Shown piece by piece: positions 40,225 to 44,511 of a DNA stretch of 44,511 bases. The position numbers and the translations under genes are program-made. Positions within the stretch are counted from its first letter, which is position 1, and every line of letters begins with the position of its first letter. Below the pieces are notes generated by a model. That model was given only the letters and a program-made list of their open reading frames with translations. It ran no database searches and was not told the origin of the DNA. Origin of the DNA: Coemansia sp. RSA 487 (taxonomy: Eukaryota > Kickxellomycota > Kickxellomycetes > Kickxellales > Kickxellaceae); the NCBI GenBank assembly GCA_027577595.1, contig JANBRJ010000121.1:1-44511 (forward strand), given 5' to 3'.

Positions 40225-41964
40225 ATGTCAACAACGCTGTCCATCACCTATGCGCAGGGTCGCTCGGTCAAAGTAAAGGCTGCACCAATGACCACGCTGC
40301 AATCAGTGGTTTCCGAAGCCTGCGGAAAGATCCCGAATTCCGCGCATCCCGAGTCCTACCAGCTAATACACAACAAGAAAGCCTTGGACCTCTCGCTCCC
40401 TGTACGGTTTGCCAACCTCCCGCAAGGCGCGACCCTGACACTTAAACGAGTATCTTCAGGAGGACCTGCTGCCACATCCTCCAGCAACTCACAAAAGGTC
40501 GACAGTAGCCGCCGAGCTCAGCAGCTCATTAAGGTGGCACTGCAAATAGTCGGAGGCTCACGCGTGATCAACGACTTTGAGCCATCGACCACGCTCTGGG
40601 ACATTGTTTACTCTGCGGAGACGGAGTCACGGGGGACGCTCAATTTGACAGCCAGATACCGCGAAGGTCCACCAGGAGTGTCCAGGAATGGAGCTACACC
40701 ATCATCACCGCTGGAGAGCATGCAAAGGGCGGTGTTTGGACCTATGCAGAGCCTATACAACTCGGTCAGTGGCAGCTCGTCCAGCAGCCGCGCATCCACG
40801 CCAGGCTCGGGCTCCCCCTCGTCGCAGAAACTAGCGGCGCCCACTACGCGAGTTTACCAGCAGCCTGTGTTGCAGTTTCTAGGCCACGAGGTTGCATCCT
40901 TTGAGGAAATGCAGGCGACCACGCTAAGGTCCCTTGGATTCACGTCGGGCCAAGCACTAATCCGCCTGTTCTTCAAGGATGCGCCAAAGCCTGCCGCTTT
41001 GCCATCACCGCCAATGAAAACAGCGCCCCTCCAAGAGCAGCAGCAAGATGAAGCACCAAAAGCAGAGAATAAAGAGCAAAAGGTCCGCCCTCGTGTCCCA
41101 AGCCCACCATCAAAGGACGAGTCCGTTCCCGCTGTTAAGAAGCCGACACCAGAAAAGAACGCCTCCCTTGCAAAGAGCGCAGAGCCACCTTCATCCAATG
41201 GCCTTGTTCCCCGCCGCCACGTACAAGTGTTTGGCAACAGCGCTGCGGGTCCATCTGCTCCGGTGCAGATAGTGCTCCCCGAGTCGTTCTACGACCCGAG
41301 CTCCAGTGACGATGCCTCGCTGCTGATCAAAGCACAGCGCGCACGGCTTGTGGAAGCCGACCGCGAGTTCAAAATGCGATCCACCGAAGAAAAGAAACGA
41401 CTCGAGCAGCGCGAAAAGTTCAAGCACAACCACCCGACCACCGTTATCCGGTTCCGGTTCCCCGATACCACGCACGTACAGGCAACTTTTGCATCCACAG
41501 AACCGATTGGTGAGTTGTTTATCTTTGTGCAGAGCATTTTGGGTGATCGCTCCCAAGTGCTTCAGACGCTGGTGATGCAACCACCCGTCCAAGATCTTAA
41601 GGAATTGACAGCCACGTCACTGTTTGACGCAAAGATGACACCTGCTGCCGTCGTGCATGTAGAGCTGCAAAGCAACGCCATTAATAAGCATTCTTCATCG
41701 CTGGACTTGCTGCGTCCGGAGATTGCTGCCCTGGCTCAACCCCTCACGGAAAATTACGCCCCTGCTGCGCTGGAGTCAGATCAGCATAGCAACAGTAATG
41801 ATGACGCCACCACTAATGCGACCCTGGATCACATGTTGCCATCCTCTTCTGCTGCCTCTCGAACCAGCAGTAGCAGAACAAGCGGTGGCGAACAGCAGCA
41901 ACGGACGGCAGCTCAGGGCACTAAAATGCCAAAGTGGTTTCTTGCTGGGCAGAAGAAGCGTTGA
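40225..41964 (+). CDS. UBX4: TUG/ASPL/Ubx4-type UBX-domain protein
   Basis: The product is 579 aa from the ATG at 40225, chosen because the TUG ubiquitin-like domain begins directly there (MSTTLSITYAQGRSVKVKAA); the frame is open further upstream in pyrimidine-rich sequence. Domain order is a TUG-UBL1 (1-75), a second ubiquitin-like segment (about 93-170, then 210-255), a long charged Pro/Ser linker, a coiled-coil-prone stretch (about 370-400) and a UBX domain (about 402-483, starting NHPTTVIRFRFPD). The C-terminus is disordered and ends WFLAGQKKR. Family members bind the Cdc48/p97 ATPase through UBX and disassemble or retain client complexes. There is no signal peptide or membrane span. Confidence 0.9.
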   Translation: MSTTLSITYAQGRSVKVKAAPMTTLQSVVSEACGKIPNSAHPESYQLIHNKKALDLSLPVRFANLPQGATLTLKRVSSGGPAATSSSNSQKVDSSRRAQQLIKVALQIVGGSRVINDFEPSTTLWDIVYSAETESRGTLNLTARYREGPPGVSRNGATPSSPLESMQRAVFGPMQSLYNSVSGSSSSSRASTPGSGSPSSQKLAAPTTRVYQQPVLQFLGHEVASFEEMQATTLRSLGFTSGQALIRLFFKDAPKPAALPSPPMKTAPLQEQQQDEAPKAENKEQKVRPRVPSPPSKDESVPAVKKPTPEKNASLAKSAEPPSSNGLVPRRHVQVFGNSAAGPSAPVQIVLPESFYDPSSSDDASLLIKAQRARLVEADREFKMRSTEEKKRLEQREKFKHNHPTTVIRFRFPDTTHVQATFASTEPIGELFIFVQSILGDRSQVLQTLVMQPPVQDLKELTATSLFDAKMTPAAVVHVELQSNAINKHSSSLDLLRPEIAALAQPLTENYAPAALESDQHSNSNDDATTNATLDHMLPSSSAASRTSSSRTSGGEQQQRTAAQGTKMPKWFLAGQKKR

Positions 41965-42639
41965 CTCTGGCACAGATCGCCAAACAAAAAAGCCTGGATC
42001 CCAACAATAGAGATGTTATTGTCTGAGCACAGCGCATGACTCATAATAGAGGGGCGTGAGAACACTGGAAACTCCCCCCTTTGCTCCAAAGCGCGATTCG
42101 GCGGTAGTGTTAGTTTATTGCAAACTCCGTTTGGAGTAGTCCGCTCTGGAATAACCAATTACCCATTTAGAAAGCCAATTGTTGTTCCGTCGTGTCTGCA
42201 TGAGTTGTGTATGGCGGCCTCGCTCTATTCTATGTCGTGCTTGCCGAAATGAACTGCAATCGCCTCTGTCTTTCTCACTCCAGCTGCCTCATTTGTTTGC
42301 TTTTCGATTGCAGTTAAGTGCATGTCAGAATCGCCTTGAAAATCACACCTCCCCATCGTTTCTGGTATAAAAGGTACTTTCCTATCTTCCGATTTTCGTT
42401 CTTGTGCATAAGCACCCTGGCTTCCGGTACAAAAGCATCAACAGTAGTGGAGAAACACAAGTCTTTGGTCTTCTTTCTGTTCTTTTGTAATTCTTCTTTT
42501 ATCACCTTTGGCGCCTTCACTATCTCTTCTATATTTCCTCTTTTTCTGATTAATTACCACCTCCGCCCATACCTAGCAAACGAAAAGGAGAAAGCACCTA
42601 GCACACACTGTCTTCCTTAATAAACTCCCCCACTCTGCG
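41965..42639. other. Intergenic region with promoter of the MFS gene
   Basis: About 675 bp lies between two tandem plus-strand genes. A TATA-like GGTATAAAAGG lies at about 42363-42373, roughly 270 bp before the start codon, followed by CT-rich sequence typical of a fungal transcription start region. No gene is visible. Confidence 0.55.
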
Positions 42640-44286
42640 ATGACATCCACAGATGCTAACTGTGTTCGGCGAGGCACGGACGCAATAGCTGGCACACCAG
42701 CTACAGACGAAGCGACAATCCGCGAGGATAGCGCCGCCACAGCAGCAGTGGACAAGGAGGAGACGCCGCTGCCGTGGGACAAGCTGCTTGTTCTCCTGTC
42801 TGTGCGGCTAGCTGAGCCCATCAACCACTCGCTCATCTTGCCGTTCGTGTACAAAATGGTCGAGGGCTTCGGCGTGGCAAAGAGCCCCAAGGATGTTGCA
42901 TTCTACGCCAGTCTCCTGTTCACATCGTTCTCGTTCTGCCAAGCGCTGACGATCATGCACTGGGGCCGCCTGTCCGACCGCATTGGCCGCCGCCCCGTGC
43001 TTCTGATTGGCCTGACCGGTAACCTGCTGGCATACGTGACCTTTGGTTTTGCCAAATCGTTCTGGGTGGCGCTTGCCGCGCGCTCGTTCAACGGCCTCCT
43101 TGCTGGCAACGTCGCTGTGGTGAAATCGGTCATCTCTGAAATCTCCGACGACTCGAACCGTGCGCGCATGATGGCCTTTTTGCCGCTGATGTGGAACATT
43201 GGCGCTGTGGCTGGCGCCTCGATTGGCGGAATCTTTGCGGACCCTGCACATCAGTACCCTTCTGTCTTTGGCAACATCCAGCTGTTCCGCACTTTCCCCT
43301 ACTTGCTTCCGTGCGCAATCGGCTGCTCTGTGACGCTCTTTGGCTTGGTCATGGGAGCATTCAAATTCGAGGAGACTTTGGTTAAAAAGAAAACACCTAT
43401 CCCTTCGCCCACTGCCAACAGGTCCTCGTCGACTCTGGCAAGCAACACTGAAGCCGCGCCTCTGCTAATTGTAGACGACCAGGAGGCGCAAGTCGTGCAG
43501 CCACCCAAGCAGCGCTCCATCCGGGACCTTTTGACACCAACCGTAGTACGCGTAATGACCACCAATTTCTTCATGTGCCTTTCAGTTTCAATGGCCGAGC
43601 AAATATACCCGATATTTGCAGCTACGTCGACTAATGACGGCGGTCTCGGGTTTGAGTCGCGCAACATTGGCTTTTCACTTGCAATATCCGGCCTAGCCAT
43701 ATTCTACTTGCAGATATTCGTCTACCCACGTCTCGAGCGGAAATACGGCGCCCTGTTCTGCTACCAACGCGGCCAAACACTTATAGTCATCCCGTTCACT
43801 TGCCTCTCGCTCCTCTCCAAACTTGCCGCACACTTGGAAGCCCTGACACACGGTGCAAACCCACTTCAATTACCTGAGTCCTGGAATATCACTGCCACGT
43901 TAGAGTACGCGGCTCTCTGGATACTCCTTATCGCACTGCTTTTGACGCAGATAGTTTCCAAAGTCATGGCGTTTACCAGTATTAATCTGATCACCGCCAA
44001 TCTGGCACCAAGCAGGGCCGAGCTTGGCTTCATGAATGGCACACAGCAAATGGCAATGACTGTGACACGTATCATCGGCCCACTTCTCACTGGTCTCATT
44101 TGGGCTTGGTCTATCAAGCATTCGTGGTCCTTTCCCTTTGATTCGCACTTTGTCTGGACCGTGGCCACCGCCTTTACTTTGACATCTTACTTTGTGTCGC
44201 GTAAAATCCCACAGTCTGTAAACACGTTTGCGGCTGGGAAGAATGATGATACTAGCGAGGAAGAATCATTAGATAGCAACAATTAG
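42640..44286 (+). CDS. MFS transporter, ZIFL/YCR023C-like
   Basis: The product is 548 aa with about 12 membrane spans in two halves. The loop 2-3 signature is WGRLSDRIGRRP (108-119), the classic MFS motif A preceded by Trp-Gly as in the zinc-induced-facilitator-like branch. The fifth span carries the antiporter-type MWNIGAVAGASIGG. A hydrophilic central loop (about 245-300) separates the halves. The N-terminus (1-45) is cytosolic and acidic, and the C-terminus ends in a Ser/Glu/Asp-rich tail. Substrate is not predictable: plant ZIFL proteins move zinc chelators or protons with potassium, and the yeast member is vacuolar. Start and stop are clear and no intron is needed. Confidence 0.88.
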   Translation: MTSTDANCVRRGTDAIAGTPATDEATIREDSAATAAVDKEETPLPWDKLLVLLSVRLAEPINHSLILPFVYKMVEGFGVAKSPKDVAFYASLLFTSFSFCQALTIMHWGRLSDRIGRRPVLLIGLTGNLLAYVTFGFAKSFWVALAARSFNGLLAGNVAVVKSVISEISDDSNRARMMAFLPLMWNIGAVAGASIGGIFADPAHQYPSVFGNIQLFRTFPYLLPCAIGCSVTLFGLVMGAFKFEETLVKKKTPIPSPTANRSSSTLASNTEAAPLLIVDDQEAQVVQPPKQRSIRDLLTPTVVRVMTTNFFMCLSVSMAEQIYPIFAATSTNDGGLGFESRNIGFSLAISGLAIFYLQIFVYPRLERKYGALFCYQRGQTLIVIPFTCLSLLSKLAAHLEALTHGANPLQLPESWNITATLEYAALWILLIALLLTQIVSKVMAFTSINLITANLAPSRAELGFMNGTQQMAMTVTRIIGPLLTGLIWAWSIKHSWSFPFDSHFVWTVATAFTLTSYFVSRKIPQSVNTFAAGKNDDTSEEESLDSNN

Positions 44287-44308
44287 CTTTTTATTGCTAA
44301 AAACTAGC

Positions 44309-44314
44309 AATAAA
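44309..44314 (+). terminator. Poly(A) signal of the MFS gene
   Basis: An exact AATAAA lies 23 bp after the stop codon at 44286, followed by a T/A-rich stretch (tatatatac), as expected for a fungal 3' end. Confidence 0.5.
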
Positions 44315-44434
44315 TGTTTGTAAAAAAATATATATACAGTGTTTTGCAAAACCAATTACGTCGAATAAGAAGGATGTATACGCGTCGAATGGTTAAAGGT
44401 TTGCCGTGGCGGTAGCGCATTTTGCGTTCCAAGA

Positions 44435-44511
44435 AAAGTCGTTTGCATCGTTTGGCGTTATATTTGCACTTGGAAGCAAGAGGCGCAAATGGAGCTTTGG
44501 AGAAAGCTGTT
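44435..44511. repeat. Right arm of the 77-bp terminal inverted repeat
   Basis: This is the reverse complement of bases 1-77. Moving inward, a roughly 41-bp segment is unique to this arm, then 44361-44393 matches 79-111 with one mismatch. Confidence 0.9.

Noticed and set aside
1-44511. Whole window as one giant mobile element with terminal inverted repeats
   Set aside because: It contains conserved host genes (PTH2, NIF3, TUG, MFS) and no transposase, recombinase or polymerase. The exact 77-bp arms are better explained by a repeat junction at contig ends.

Overview
The window is nuclear DNA of a fungus. The evidence is a FunK1-type kinase, a CRH-like GH16 cell-wall transglycosylase, a tail-anchored-style peptidyl-tRNA hydrolase 2, a TUG/UBX protein, a NIF3 domain, many secreted Ser/Thr-rich proteins and very few introns. 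An intron-poor early-diverging lineage such as Kickxellales fits, but this is inference from gene content only.

Layout. 1-10 kb carries ordinary, fairly GC-rich genes: PTH2, a membrane-anchored trypsin-fold protein that has lost its catalytic residues, an unrecognised 216-aa protein, a CRH-like GH16 enzyme and a FunK1 kinase with one 5' intron. About 10.2-34.1 kb is an AT-richer block in which every supported gene lies on the minus strand and almost every product is small, secreted and Thr/Ser-rich. 34.6-44.3 kb returns to GC-rich conserved genes: a BED finger/NIF3 open frame, TUG/Ubx4 and a ZIFL-like MFS transporter.

The central block is the interesting part. It holds a family with a repeated layout: signal peptide, variable N-terminus, one or two GxAxKETS motifs, a Thr-rich core, a Pro- or Gln-rich linker, and a short C-terminal tail with two cysteines (C-x7-11-C) that differs in every paralogue. 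Within it, 15236-25289 is a tandem array of a 1482-bp unit. The unit encodes a chimeric gene: its 5' half matches the gene at the left edge of the array and its 3' half matches the gene at the right edge. This is the expected product of unequal crossing-over inside the shared core. A second pair (13270-14337 and 27614-28705) shares about 586 bp of core with one visible difference while both ends differ. The locus therefore looks like a diversity generator: a homogenised core with interchangeable signal peptides, linkers and cysteine-loop tails.

Caveats. The array copies look identical, a run of 10 N replaces about 644 bp of it, and the window ends are a perfect 77-bp inverted repeat. All three suit a k=77 de Bruijn short-read assembly that unrolled a loop, so the copy number is an estimate.
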